A stretch of DNA of 64,000 nucleotides from Pseudomonas sp. Irchel s3b2 (GTDB lineage Bacteria; Pseudomonadota; Gammaproteobacteria; Pseudomonadales; Pseudomonadaceae). Positions within the stretch are counted from its first letter, which is position 1, and every line of letters begins with the position of its first letter. Of the stretch, positions 56,539-64,000 are shown piece by piece. A model generated the notes under the pieces. The model was not told the DNA's origin and did no database searches. It worked only from the letters and a program-made list of their open reading frames with translations. The translations under genes and the position numbers were made by a program. The stretch covers positions 1,240,001 through 1,304,000 of the forward strand of contig NZ_FYEB01000001.1 in NCBI RefSeq assembly GCF_900187445.1, read 5' to 3'.

Positions 56539-58056
56539 ATGAAAATGCCCCATGTTTCACACCAACGGCCTGAAGATGAAAATCTCGGGATCGGCGCGAA
56601 TATGGCTTATGGCCTGCAACACGTTCTGACCATGTACGGCGGTATCGTTGCGGTGCCTTTGATCATCGGCCAGGCGGCCGGGCTCTCGCCGGCGGACATC
56701 GGTTTGTTGATTGCTGCTTCATTGTTTGCAGGGGGGCTGGCGACATTGCTGCAAACCCTGGGTTTGCCGTTTTTCGGTTGTCAGTTGCCGCTGGTGCAGG
56801 GCGTGTCGTTCTCTGGCGTTGCGACCATGGTGGCGATTGTCAGCAGTGGTGGGGAGGGCGGCTTTCAGTCGATTCTCGGGGCGGTGATTGCCGCGTCGCT
56901 GATTGGCTTGTTGGTCACGCCGGTGTTCTCACGAATCACCAAGTTCTTTCCGCCGCTGGTGACGGGCATTGTGATCACCACGATCGGCCTGACGCTGATG
57001 CCGGTGGCCGCGCGCTGGGCCATGGGCGGCAACAGCCATGCCCCGGACTTCGGCAGCATGGCAAACATTGGTCTGGCGGCGGTGACGCTGGTGCTAGTGC
57101 TGCTACTGAGCAAGATCGGCAGTGCGACCATCTCTCGTTTGTCGATTCTCCTGGCCATGGTCATTGGCACTGTCATCGCGGTGTTCCTCGGCATGGCGGA
57201 CTTTTCGTCCGTCGCCCAAGGTCCGATGTTCGGCTTCCCGACGCCGTTTCATTTCGGCATGCCGACCTTCCATTTCGCCGCAATCTTGTCGATGTGCATC
57301 GTGATCATGGTGACCCTGGTGGAAACCTCGGCGGACATTCTGGCCGTCGGTGAAATCATCGACACCAAAGTCGACTCCAAACGCCTGGGCAACGGCCTGC
57401 GCGCCGATATGCTGTCGAGCATGATCGCGCCGATCTTCGGCTCCTTCACCCAGAGTGCTTTCGCCCAGAACGTCGGGCTGGTGGCCGTGACCGGGATCAA
57501 GAGCCGTTTCGTGGTGGCCACCGGCGGTGTGTTCCTGGTGGTGCTCGGATTGCTGCCCTTCATGGGCCGGGTCATCGCCGCCGTGCCGACCTCCGTCCTC
57601 GGCGGCGCCGGTATCGTGCTGTTCGGCACCGTGGCGGCCAGCGGCATTCGGACGCTGTCCAAGGTCGACTACCGCAACAACGTCAACCTGATCATCGTCG
57701 CCACCTCCATCGGCTTCGGCATGATCCCCATCGCCGCACCGAACTTCTACGAGCACTTCCCCAACTGGTTTGCGACGATCTTCCACTCGGGTATCAGTTC
57801 CTCGGCGATCATGGCCATCGTGCTGAACCTGACCTTCAACCACCTCACTGCCGGCAATTCGGACCAACAATCGGTGTTTGCGGCCGGTACCGAGCGCGTC
57901 TTGCGCTATCAGGATCTGGCGGCGTTGCGGGAAGGGGATTACTTCAGCGAAGGTAAGCTGCGTGACTGCGACGGGAATGAGATTCCGGTGGTGGAGGCGG
58001 ACCATGGGCATGCCGAGCCAAGGGCGATGCCGGCGAAAAGCAGTGAGCATGTCTGA
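56539..58056 (+). CDS. NCS2 family nucleobase (xanthine/uracil type) permease
   Basis: A 505-residue inner-membrane symporter of the nucleobase:cation symporter-2 family with about 14 helices. The family segments are LGIGANMAYGLQHVLTMYGG at the start, LPLVQGVSFSGVATMVAI, and the NCS2 motif QNVGLVAVTGIKSRFV near residue 310. It is of the COG2233 branch used for xanthine or uric acid, but the substrate cannot be read from the sequence. The ATG chosen is the start of homology; a TTG 15 codons earlier is possible. A GntR-type palindrome precedes it. Confidence 0.9.
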   Translation: MKMPHVSHQRPEDENLGIGANMAYGLQHVLTMYGGIVAVPLIIGQAAGLSPADIGLLIAASLFAGGLATLLQTLGLPFFGCQLPLVQGVSFSGVATMVAIVSSGGEGGFQSILGAVIAASLIGLLVTPVFSRITKFFPPLVTGIVITTIGLTLMPVAARWAMGGNSHAPDFGSMANIGLAAVTLVLVLLLSKIGSATISRLSILLAMVIGTVIAVFLGMADFSSVAQGPMFGFPTPFHFGMPTFHFAAILSMCIVIMVTLVETSADILAVGEIIDTKVDSKRLGNGLRADMLSSMIAPIFGSFTQSAFAQNVGLVAVTGIKSRFVVATGGVFLVVLGLLPFMGRVIAAVPTSVLGGAGIVLFGTVAASGIRTLSKVDYRNNVNLIIVATSIGFGMIPIAAPNFYEHFPNWFATIFHSGISSSAIMAIVLNLTFNHLTAGNSDQQSVFAAGTERVLRYQDLAALREGDYFSEGKLRDCDGNEIPVVEADHGHAEPRAMPAKSSEHV

Positions 58057-58085
58057 CGGCGGTATCCGGTAAAAAGGCGGTAGAT

Positions 58086-58165
58086 CAAAAGATCGCAGCC
58101 TGCGGCAGCTCAGGAGATTCGTGTGTGATGCGATCCCCTGAGCTGCCGCAGGCTGCGATCTTTTG
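58086..58165. repeat. Long perfect inverted repeat
   Basis: Two 29-base arms, beginning CAAAAGATCGCAGCCTGCGG and its complement, face each other across 22 bases. The motif is common between genes of fluorescent pseudomonads. Confidence 0.9.
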
Positions 58166-58182
58166 ACTTTATGACGGCCACA

Positions 58183-58217
58183 AAAAAGCCCCTGAACCTT
58201 TCGATTCAGGGGCTTTT
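58183..58217 (+). terminator. Terminator after the NCS2 permease gene
   Basis: AAAAAGCCCCTGAA pairs with TTCAGGGGCTTTT. Confidence 0.88.
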
Positions 58218-58527
58218 CGATCTTGCTGTCTGGCTCACGACCTGGACTCGAATGAAAACTTAAGTACCTGTTTTTACAATAAATTAATGCTGATTTATAA
58301 AATCTCTATCCCTACGATTATCCTAATCAAGACAGTATTTTATGCGAGTTCTTTCAGTACCTCATGAGCACGGCAGCGGCGACAGTAGAAAGTTAGCAAC
58401 CTAACGTTAGGCCTATTTCACTGAGGAGAATGCAGCGCTGTGAAACGGCTGACTGCTTGTGGCCGATTCCAGAGGGTGGTTCATAGGTGCGCAACCTGAG
58501 CGCTGTCTTATGAAGAAGTACTAATTT
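58218..58527. other. AT-rich region before tetR 1
   Basis: No gene is seen in these 310 bases, which are markedly AT-rich (ATAAATTAATGCTGATTTAT). The perfect palindrome CCTAACGTTAGG stands at 58400-58411. Confidence 0.5.
58400..58411. promoter_or_regulatory. Palindrome CCTAACGTTAGG, candidate TetR operator
   Basis: A perfect 12-base palindrome 150 bases before tetR 1. Its half-site CCTA(A)C is like that of the operator before osmC at 59465-59480. Confidence 0.5.
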
Positions 58528-58563
58528 ATGATGCCGCATTGATAAATTTGGAAACGGCATCAT
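58528..58563 (+). promoter_or_regulatory. Hairpin over the start codon of tetR 1
   Basis: ATGATGCCG and CGGCATCAT are perfect 9-bp arms around an 18-base loop. The second arm contains the first two bases of the ATG; GGAAA, the only ribosome site, lies in the loop. Confidence 0.5.
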
Positions 58564-59137
58564 GAGTACACGTTCCGACCTCCTGACCAGCGCTGAGATT
58601 CTGTTGCGTACCAAGGGCTACGCAGCCTTCAGCTATGCCGATCTGGCGGAAGACATCGGTATCAAGAAGGCGAGTATTCACCACCACTTTCCCACCAAAG
58701 AAAGTCTGGCGATTGCCATCGTTGAGAGTTATCTGTTCCGGTTCAAGAATCAGCTGGAATGCATCAACGATGAAAATACCGGCATTATCGATCGGTTCAA
58801 TGCCTTCGCCTTGATGTTCGCGCAAAGCAGTAAAAACGCGATGCTTCCGCTCTGCGGCGCCCTGGCGGCGGAATTGCTGGCTTTGCCTGAAAGCCTAAAG
58901 GAATTGACGCGAGACTTTTTCGAAATCCATCTCAATTGGCTTCAGGCCAATATCGCACTGGGCCAAGCGGCAGGGGAACTCAAAGCTGAGCTGGACGGCG
59001 TGAAGGTTGCCAGGTTCATCTTGAATACGTTGGAAGGTGGCAGCTTTGTATCTTGGGCGCTGAACGACAATTACGAACAGTCTTCTGGATTTGATTTCAT
59101 TTTAGATGGACTTCGGGTTACCGAAACGCATCACTGA
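58562..59137 (+). CDS. TetR-family regulator 1
   Basis: A 191-residue TetR protein with helix-turn-helix YADLAEDIGIKKASIHHHFPTKESL. It is a close paralogue of the TetR gene 2 kb downstream (shared GYxAFSYADLA, KASIHHHFPTKESL, LPLCGALAAE). Cys98 in LPLCGALAAE is kept in both and may sense electrophiles or oxidants, as the cysteine of NemR does; that is inference. GC is low (42% in one line counted). A 9-bp inverted repeat places the start codon in a stem. Its likely targets are itself and the osmC-SDR genes. Confidence 0.88.
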   Translation: MSTRSDLLTSAEILLRTKGYAAFSYADLAEDIGIKKASIHHHFPTKESLAIAIVESYLFRFKNQLECINDENTGIIDRFNAFALMFAQSSKNAMLPLCGALAAELLALPESLKELTRDFFEIHLNWLQANIALGQAAGELKAELDGVKVARFILNTLEGGSFVSWALNDNYEQSSGFDFILDGLRVTETHH

Positions 59138-59453
59138 GGTTCGATCAGCTTTTTTCTGCGTCATAAAACGACCGATTCTGCCCCTGCTGGCTCGGTCCGT
59201 TTTCCCGCCTCGTAAGTGGTTTCAGCCGCTCAGCTCACACTCTCTGAATTCTTTTTGTGTGCACTCAATCTGACGAGCGTACGTCTGGTCTCGCGTTTGG
59301 GTTGCGGATACCTACCCATGTCTACACTTCCGGTGTGTGACCAGAAGTACAAGATTAAGTAGAAATTACTGCATTGTTATCGCAGTTATCCCTATTCAGG
59401 AAAACTCTGTCGAAGCTGTTTTTTTGGGGGGGATTGGTTAGAAGAATAATCTC
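59138..59453. other. Intergenic region between tetR 1 and osmC
   Basis: About 320 bases without a supported gene. It ends at the osmC promoter. A GGGGGGG run near 59425-59432 follows a T run. Confidence 0.5.
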
Positions 59454-59482
59454 TTGATCACAAACCTACTAGTTGGTAGGCT
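59454..59482 (+). promoter_or_regulatory. osmC promoter with embedded TetR-type operator
   Basis: TTGATC, 17 bases and TAGGCT form the promoter. The imperfect palindrome CCTAC-TAGTTG-GTAGG (59465-59480) fills the spacer and reaches into the -10, as for a repressor. Confidence 0.6.
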
Positions 59483-59532
59483 TGTTTCTCTTCCGGGCCG
59501 AGCGCCCGGTCCATCCGAAGAGGAATGAACAC

Positions 59533-60087
59533 ATGAGCAACAACCTGAATGGTATCGATGTCGCCGTACTCCAGCAGTTTGCCCAAGGCGTTGCTGAGGA
59601 TGCGACCAAACGCCACGCGAGCTTCAACGTAAAGACTCAGTGGAAGGGCCAGACTCGCTCTGTGGCCAAAGTCAATCGCTACAGTCTGGCCGGTGAAACC
59701 TATTCGCGGGATTTCGAAATCGTCGCCGATGAGCCTAATGAGTTGCTGGGCCAAAACACTGCGCCTAACCCTCAAGAGCTGCTGATGGCCGCTCTCAACG
59801 CCTGCATGTCGGTCGGTTATGCCGCCAATGCCGCGATGATGGGGATCAAGATTCACAGCCTGGAAATCGAGACTGACGGCACCCTCGACCTGCGAGGCTT
59901 CCTGGGCCTCGACGAGAGCGTCAACCCGGGCTACGACGAAGTGAGTGTGATGATTCGACTGCACACCGACGCCTCCCGTGAGCGCGTTGAAGAGCTGCAC
60001 AACGTGGTGCTCAAAACCTCTGTCAACTACGCCAATTTTTCGAAAGCTATCCGTATGGTGCCGACCCTAGAAGTGCGTGAGGGCTGA
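59533..60087 (+). CDS. OsmC family protein
   Basis: A 184-residue OsmC/Ohr-fold protein. Family marks are TQWKGQTRSVAKVNRYSL, NPQELLMAALNACMSVGYAANAA with Cys91, and VRLHTDAS-like beta strands (VSVMIRLHTDASRERVEEL). The second cysteine of classical peroxidatic OsmC is not obvious, so peroxide reduction is uncertain. The ATG has GAAGAGGA nine bases upstream. The promoter carries a TetR-type operator, and an SDR gene follows 98 bases later. Confidence 0.87.
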   Translation: MSNNLNGIDVAVLQQFAQGVAEDATKRHASFNVKTQWKGQTRSVAKVNRYSLAGETYSRDFEIVADEPNELLGQNTAPNPQELLMAALNACMSVGYAANAAMMGIKIHSLEIETDGTLDLRGFLGLDESVNPGYDEVSVMIRLHTDASRERVEELHNVVLKTSVNYANFSKAIRMVPTLEVREG

Positions 60088-60185
60088 TTCGCTCGTTTCA
60101 AAGAGATTCAAACCTTGCGTGCACCAGCAGGCAGCCAGCCGCCTTGGTGCCGACCCTAATTAGTTCTGGATAACCGGAGTCTGCA

Positions 60186-60959
60186 ATGAACGATTTTTTC
60201 AAAGGTAAAAAACTGCTAGTTGTCGGTGGCACCAGTGGCATGGGCTTGGAAACGGCCCGCATGGTGCTCAAGGCAGGCGGCAGCGTGGTGCTCACCGGCA
60301 GCAAGCAAGACAAGGCCGATGCGGTGCGTAACGAGCTGAGTCCGCTGGGCCCTGTGTCGGTGATCGTCGCCAACCTGATGACTGAAGAGGGCATGAATTT
60401 AGTTCGCAAGGAAATCAATGCCAACCATAGCGATATCAGCCTGATGGTGAACTCCGCCGGGATCTTTATTCCCAAGCCGTTCACCGAGCACGATGAGGCC
60501 GAGTACGACATGTACCTGTCTCTGAACCGTGCAACCTTCTTCATCACTCAGGCTGTGGTCAAGAACATGCTGGCCGCCAAGCTTGAAGGGGCAATTGTCA
60601 ACGTCGGATCCATCGGTGCACAGGCTGCATTGGCAGGTTCGCCGGCCTCTGCCTACTCCATGGCAAAGGCAGGTCTGCATGCGCTGACACGCAACCTGGC
60701 AATTGAATTGGCTCACTCGGGTATCCGGGTCAACGCCGTCTCGCCAGGGATCGTTCACACCTCGATCTATGAAGGGTTCATGGACAAAGAGGCGATCCCG
60801 GAAGCGATGAAGTCGCTGAACGATTTCCACCCGTTGGGACGAGTCGGCGTTCCTGAAGACGTCGCCAACACCATCCTGTTCCTGCTGTCGGACAAGACGT
60901 CCTGGGTGACCGGCGCAATCTGGGACGTGGATGCTGGAATTATGGCTGTTCGGGCCTGA
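60186..60959 (+). CDS. Short-chain dehydrogenase/reductase
   Basis: A 257-residue SDR: cofactor loop [13 protein letters not shown] near residue 12, NSAGIF in place of NAG, catalytic Ser in VNVGSIGAQ, and Tyr157/Lys161 in YSMAKAG. Thr/Ser-Lys after strand 2 (TGSKQDK) suggests NADPH. Substrate is unknown; context suggests reduction of a reactive carbonyl. The ribosome site lies in GGATAACCGGAG upstream. A small terminator follows. Confidence 0.9.
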   Translation: MNDFFKGKKLLVVGGTSGMGLETARMVLKAGGSVVLTGSKQDKADAVRNELSPLGPVSVIVANLMTEEGMNLVRKEINANHSDISLMVNSAGIFIPKPFTEHDEAEYDMYLSLNRATFFITQAVVKNMLAAKLEGAIVNVGSIGAQAALAGSPASAYSMAKAGLHALTRNLAIELAHSGIRVNAVSPGIVHTSIYEGFMDKEAIPEAMKSLNDFHPLGRVGVPEDVANTILFLLSDKTSWVTGAIWDVDAGIMAVRA

Positions 60960-60986
60960 CCACAGTGGCGAGCGCGGCCTGATGAA

Positions 60987-61008
60987 AGCTCCCATCGTGG
61001 GAGTTTTC
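60987..61008 (+). terminator. Terminator after the SDR gene
   Basis: CTCCCA-TCG-TGGGAG followed by TTTT. Short but well placed, 28 bases after the stop. Confidence 0.65.
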
Positions 61009-61063
61009 ACGCCTTCACTCAGTTCAAGTGAAAGAAGGCTGATGCTGGCCGCAGGAGTCTTCA

Positions 61064-61636
61064 ATGTCGATCACGACAAAAGCAGCGCTGTTGAGAGTCG
61101 CGGAAACCCAAATGCGCTCCAAGGGCTATTCCGCGTTCAGTTATGCCGATCTTGCGGCGCAGATCGGTATTAGAAAAGCCAGTATTCACCATCACTTCCC
61201 GACCAAGGAAAGTCTGGGCGCGGAGCTGATCAAGGACTACATCAAACGCTTCGATGCGAACCTCAGTTCGATCGAAGAAATGAATACTGATCCGTTGTTG
61301 CGGCTTCGTGGTTTTGCCCGGCTTTTCATCATCAGCGCCAACGAGGGGCTGCTGCCCTTGTGTGGTGCCCTGGCGGCAGAAATGGCGGCACTGCCGCTGT
61401 CGCTGCAAGGGCTCACTCGGGCGTTCTTTGATACCCAGCTCAATTGGCTTCAGGTCACCCTCAATGCAGGGGGCCGGCAGCGCAACTGGTCGCTGGACAA
61501 ACCCGTTGAGACCTACGCGTTCATGCTGCTGAGCAGCCTAGAGGGCGCGAGCCTTATCGATTGGACATTGGGCCGATCAACCGACCCGTTGGCAGGCTTC
61601 GATCATTTGCTTGAAACGCTGGTAACGCGGTCTTGA
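61064..61636 (+). CDS. TetR-family regulator 2
   Basis: A 190-residue TetR protein, paralogue of regulator 1, with YADLAAQIGIRKASIHHHFPTKESL as recognition region. Its only cysteine is Cys100 in LLPLCGALAAEM, the residue also kept in the paralogue, which marks it as a possible sensor. The FrnE/DsbA gene starts 23 bases after its stop and the thioredoxin-like gene follows, so they likely form one operon with it. TTCACT and AGTGAA stand as an inverted repeat about 35-50 bases before its start and may be its operator. Confidence 0.88.
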   Translation: MSITTKAALLRVAETQMRSKGYSAFSYADLAAQIGIRKASIHHHFPTKESLGAELIKDYIKRFDANLSSIEEMNTDPLLRLRGFARLFIISANEGLLPLCGALAAEMAALPLSLQGLTRAFFDTQLNWLQVTLNAGGRQRNWSLDKPVETYAFMLLSSLEGASLIDWTLGRSTDPLAGFDHLLETLVTRS

Positions 61637-61659
61637 TTTCTTTGAGTACAGGACGAGTC

Positions 61660-62358
61660 ATGCAAACTTCTTTGAAAAAATATGCAGTGGATATCTGGTC
61701 TGATTTTGTTTGCCCTTGGTGCTGGGTAGCCAAGCGTCGATTCGAGCAGGCGCTCGATAAATTTGCTGAAAAAGACAATGTACAAGTCAACGTCAGAGCC
61801 TATCGTCTGGCGGCGAATCACGCACCAGAGCCTATGATCGCTGCCCTTAAACGCAAGCTCGGCAATCCGGATTCCGCTGTCGCGATGATGAACACCGTCA
61901 GTAAATATGGCCGGGCCGATGGGCTTGATTATCGCTTTGACAGCATGCTGTTTGGCGATACTGCAGATGCCCATGTACTGGTCAAGGCGGTTGCGGACGA
62001 AGCCGTTAAAAAACGCCTGGTCGAGGCGCTGTATGAGCAAAGCACCTCCCATGGTCAGTCGCTGTTTGATCGCGGCAGCCTGGAGGCCATAGCCAAGGCT
62101 GTAGGTGTTTTGGACGCGTCAATTCAACGGGCGTGGTCATCCGCTGAATTGCGCGTAGAGATGGAGGAGGACGAACATATCCCCGCGCAACTAGGTTCGG
62201 GCGTGCCTTTGTTTGTATTCGACAATGCCTTCTCATTGTCCGGTGCTCAGCCTGAGGCTGCTTTTCTTGAAGCGCTGAACAAGATGCAGGAGAAGTCGAA
62301 AGTCGAAGATGACGCATTCAGCGGTCAAGTCTGCGGCATAGATGGCTGCAAAGTTTGA
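61660..62358 (+). CDS. DsbA-family FrnE-like oxidoreductase
   Basis: A 232-residue cytoplasmic DsbA-fold protein of the FrnE type. The active site CPWC is at residues 18-21 (SDFVCPWCW), with the helical insertion domain and the cis-Pro region SGVPLFVFDNAFSLSGAQP typical of FrnE. A C-terminal CGIDGC adds another cysteine pair. There is no signal peptide. It would catalyse thiol-disulfide exchange in the cytoplasm or act on a polyketide-like substrate. The ATG has AGGACGAG upstream. Confidence 0.9.
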   Translation: MQTSLKKYAVDIWSDFVCPWCWVAKRRFEQALDKFAEKDNVQVNVRAYRLAANHAPEPMIAALKRKLGNPDSAVAMMNTVSKYGRADGLDYRFDSMLFGDTADAHVLVKAVADEAVKKRLVEALYEQSTSHGQSLFDRGSLEAIAKAVGVLDASIQRAWSSAELRVEMEEDEHIPAQLGSGVPLFVFDNAFSLSGAQPEAAFLEALNKMQEKSKVEDDAFSGQVCGIDGCKV

Positions 62359-62421
62359 TCAGTAGAAGCAGTGCGGCACCGGGTTGTGCCGCCCTTCATC
62401 CGTATTGAGAGCGAGATCCAA

Positions 62422-62751
62422 ATGAGTCGTATCGTTGAGTTGAGTGCTCAGCATTTCGCCCGCTATGTGGCCAAAGGCAGCAGCGTCGTGCTGTTTTCTG
62501 CGTCCTGGTGCAAGCCTTGTCAGGAGATGAAGCCGGTCTTTCATGCTTTGGAAGAAAAACTTCACTCCCTGGCGGCTTTTGCAAAGATTGATGTGGCGGT
62601 GTCTCCGACGATCGCGCAAATGTACGGTATCCGGGCGGTGCCATCCTTGGCGGTGTTCCATGAGGGGCGGTTGCTGCGGGTCATGCCCGGATCCCGTTCA
62701 GTTGGAGCAATGAAAAAAGCCATTCTTGCGGAGTTGGAAGAGGCGATTTAA
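62422..62751 (+). CDS. Thioredoxin-like protein
   Basis: A 109-residue thioredoxin-fold protein. The active site is WCKPC at 29-33 rather than WCGPC, so its redox potential will differ from housekeeping thioredoxin. Strand order and the cis-Pro region RAVPSLAVFHEG are usual. It follows the FrnE-like gene by 63 bases and ends the TetR2-FrnE-thioredoxin row. Confidence 0.9.
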   Translation: MSRIVELSAQHFARYVAKGSSVVLFSASWCKPCQEMKPVFHALEEKLHSLAAFAKIDVAVSPTIAQMYGIRAVPSLAVFHEGRLLRVMPGSRSVGAMKKAILAELEEAI

Positions 62752-62765
62752 CCGAACCTCCTCCA

Positions 62766-63074
62766 TCAGCGGTCAGGCTGATCAGCCTGGCGTTCTTTTT
62801 CATCCCACGGGTGTGGATTTGCCCCGGACCAGTTAACGATGGGATGAGCGCGGTCTTCGTTGAAGATTTCCGTTAACAGCGCGTTGGCCCGTTTGTAGGC
62901 GTCATGCTTGAACTCGGTATCATCCACCGGCTGCGCGGCCATTATTTCCAGCATCTCCAGGTTCAGGCGACGGAATCGATCCGCTCGTTCTCGGGCTTCG
63001 TAACGACCAATGCCCAGTTGCTCCAATGCCCTGCGGCCCAAGGACAATGCGAAAGCAGGGGCGAGGAGCACCGT
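62766..63074 (-). pseudogene. kefC remnant (C-terminal end only)
   Basis: About 95 codons whose product matches the extreme C-terminus of KefC: RRALEQLGIGRYEARERADRFRR followed by YKRANALLTEIFNEDRAHP. KefC is a glutathione-gated potassium efflux antiporter of some 600 residues; its whole membrane part and most of its RCK domain are missing. The preceding kefF relic runs into it directly, so one deletion seems to have removed the end of kefF and about 500 codons of kefC. The recognition is from memory of the KefC C-terminal motif YEARERAD. Confidence 0.75.
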
Positions 63075-63504
63075 GGACAGTCACAGGCGTCAGCCAGCGC
63101 ATCTGGCAGTAGGTCGCGGTCGCATGCAGGGGGTGGGCAAGCACCGAAAACCCGGGGGTGGTCACCCATGTCGAACTGGTCGTGCTCGCCGCCGGTGGTC
63201 ACGGCCCACAACAAGCTCTCACCTTTGAGTGCGGTGGCGCCTTTGCCATAGGCCCACCCTTGGGTGAAGACTTTATCGATCCACAATTTCAGCAGCGGCG
63301 GGCAGCTGTACCAGTACAGCGGATGTTGCAGGACCAGAAGCTCAGCCTGTTCTAGGGCTTGCTGCTCGGCTTGGACATCGATGTTGAAGTCCGGGTACAG
63401 GTCATAAAGGGAGCGTATGACCACATCCGGGTTATTGGCTTGAGCATCACCTCGTTAACCTTGGATTTGTCGGGGTAAGGGTGAGCGTAAATGATCAGAA
63501 TCAT
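63075..63504 (-). pseudogene. kefF-like NAD(P)H oxidoreductase, broken
   Basis: The remains of a flavodoxin-fold quinone reductase of KefF type, read in three frames: MILIIYAHPYPDKSK, then VIRSLYDLYPDFNIDVQAEQQ to LLWAVTTGGEHDQFDMGDHP, then GFSVLAHPLHATATYCQMRW. The first break is near 63440, a likely one-base loss. The second is in a run of five G on the plus strand at 63154-63158, a likely one-base gain. After TPVTVHG the sequence passes into kefC. KefF is the ancillary subunit that activates KefC in response to electrophile adducts. Confidence 0.8.
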
Positions 63505-63544
63505 TGGGAGCATTCCACGACAAATCGCGAGTTCATTCAGAACG

Positions 63545-63593
63545 AAAAAACTCTCTGGTCGTTGGGCATGAAGATGCCCACCGACCAGAGAGT
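63545..63593 (-). terminator. Terminator of the tautomerase gene
   Basis: On the minus strand ACTCTCTGGTCG and CGACCAGAGAGT pair with GGGCATCTTCATGCCC as an inner hairpin, followed by TTTTTT. Confidence 0.88.
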
Positions 63594-63615
63594 CGCTTTT
63601 TGGGGATGGAACCCT

Positions 63616-63834
63616 TTATTTACCTACTTGCAGTTTCAATACGTCCTGCGCAGTCACGGGTTCGCCAGCGATTCCCCAATCTCCGCTTTTGACCTCTTCG
63701 AAGATGACCCAGGTGAGGGCGCGCATGTTTTCACCTTCCACAGACACCATGGCGTCCGTCACTTTCTGGATGACTTCGGCTTTCTGCTTGTCGGTAAAAA
63801 CGCCTTCAATGCCTTTGATGGTAACGAGAGGCAT
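63616..63834 (-). CDS. 4-oxalocrotonate tautomerase family protein
   Basis: A 72-residue small tautomerase. The N-terminal Pro (exposed after Met removal, MPLVTIKGIEG) is the catalytic base, and the chain FTDKQKAEVIQKVTDAMVSVEG then WVIFEEVKSGDWGIAG is typical. Such proteins isomerise enol/keto acids or act on small unsaturated carbonyls. It lies between the Old Yellow Enzyme gene and its terminator on the minus strand, so it is likely co-transcribed with it. Confidence 0.9.
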   Translation of the reverse strand: MPLVTIKGIEGVFTDKQKAEVIQKVTDAMVSVEGENMRALTWVIFEEVKSGDWGIAGEPVTAQDVLKLQVGK

Positions 63835-63882
63835 GGTGTGATCCTTAATGTCTGAAGTGGGCGGTGGTGAAACAGCGAATAA

Positions 63883-64000
63883 TCAGGCTTTGGCTGCAAC
63901 GTATTCCGGGTAGTCGGTGTAACCCTTGGCAATGCGATCGCTGACACCGTAGTAAGTCGCGCGATCACCCTCTGCCAGTGGCCAGCCGTTCTGCATGCGC
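63883..64000 (-). CDS. Old Yellow Enzyme (alkene reductase), 3' end
   Basis: The last 38 codons of an NADH:flavin oxidoreductase/alkene reductase; the rest is beyond the window. The visible end has NGWPLAEGDRATYYG and KGYTDYPEYVAAKA, the usual close of NemA/OYE-type proteins. These FMN enzymes reduce electrophilic double bonds of alpha,beta-unsaturated carbonyls and N-ethylmaleimide. In E. coli nemA is controlled by a cysteine-sensing TetR, NemR, which fits the two TetR genes nearby. The tautomerase gene follows after about 49 bases. Confidence 0.82.
   Translation of the reverse strand, partial: RMQNGWPLAEGDRATYYGVSDRIAKGYTDYPEYVAAKA

Noticed and set aside
59430..59470. Possible second Anr box (TTGATCACAA)
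   Set aside because: Only the left half matches; TTGAT is not followed by ATCAA. It is better read as the -35 of osmC.

Overview
The window reads as a stretch of a Pseudomonas chromosome of the P. fluorescens type. The evidence is GC-rich coding, Pseudomonas-style REP palindromes between genes, and a gene order matching the P. aeruginosa core as I remember it: fadBA-topA-sulA-lexA-psrA-nagZ, mfd-gap-sthA-lolCDE, and copRS-queF-mlaA-rssBC-tal-dusA. The species is inferred from content only; no database was searched.

Layout. 1-5.6 kb: 3' end of fadB, fadA, a DUF1653 gene and topA. 5.6-10.6 kb: two small conserved proteins, the SOS pair lexA-sulA facing psrA, then nagZ and an MTA/MTI phosphorylase gene. 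10.7-17.5 kb: mfd-csiV-SNF2 helicase operon on the minus strand. 17.8-26.8 kb: a long-form GAPDH, apbE, sthA, a GDPD and PilZ pair, and lolCDE. 26.9-29.7 kb: copper two-component system facing a cupredoxin. 29.7-37.2 kb: queF, DUF4404, a HAD-like protein, mlaA, rssB-rssC, tal, dusA. 37.3-38.4 kb: a lower-GC accessory patch with a YafO-type toxin gene, an unrecognised small gene before it, and about 450 bp of unassigned sequence. 38.4-46.8 kb: a PheC-like periplasmic protein, then a copper block (copZ, P1B ATPase, DUF2933, Met-rich protein, copD, copC, copB, copA). 46.9-55.4 kb: two divergent L,D-transpeptidases, a conserved hypothetical, two c-di-GMP enzymes and an exonuclease III homologue. 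55.5-58.1 kb: arylamine N-acetyltransferase and an NCS2 permease. 58.5-64 kb: an accessory redox/electrophile block with two paralogous TetR regulators, OsmC, SDR, FrnE/DsbA, thioredoxin-like, a collapsed kefF-kefC relic, a tautomerase and the end of an Old Yellow Enzyme gene.

How the parts work together. LexA has two tandem SOS boxes and drives sulA. PsrA has two tandem boxes over its own -10 element and is the known regulator of fadBA in this genus. CopRS-type boxes stand both before the cupredoxin gene and before copABCD, linking two copper loci 17 kb apart. The inner half of the copper block has different signals: a perfect Anr/Fnr palindrome at class II spacing before the Met-rich gene, and a MerR/CueR-type promoter before copZ. 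In the last 5 kb, every recognisable enzyme handles thiols, electrophiles or flavin-dependent reduction, and both TetR proteins keep one cysteine in the same local motif.

Most of the window is ordinary core genome. The points most worth following are the YafO toxin with an unfamiliar 48-residue partner, the kefF/kefC deletion relic inside an electrophile-response cluster, and the Anr-type promoter in the copper block. No tRNA, rRNA, CRISPR array, insertion sequence or prophage was recognised.
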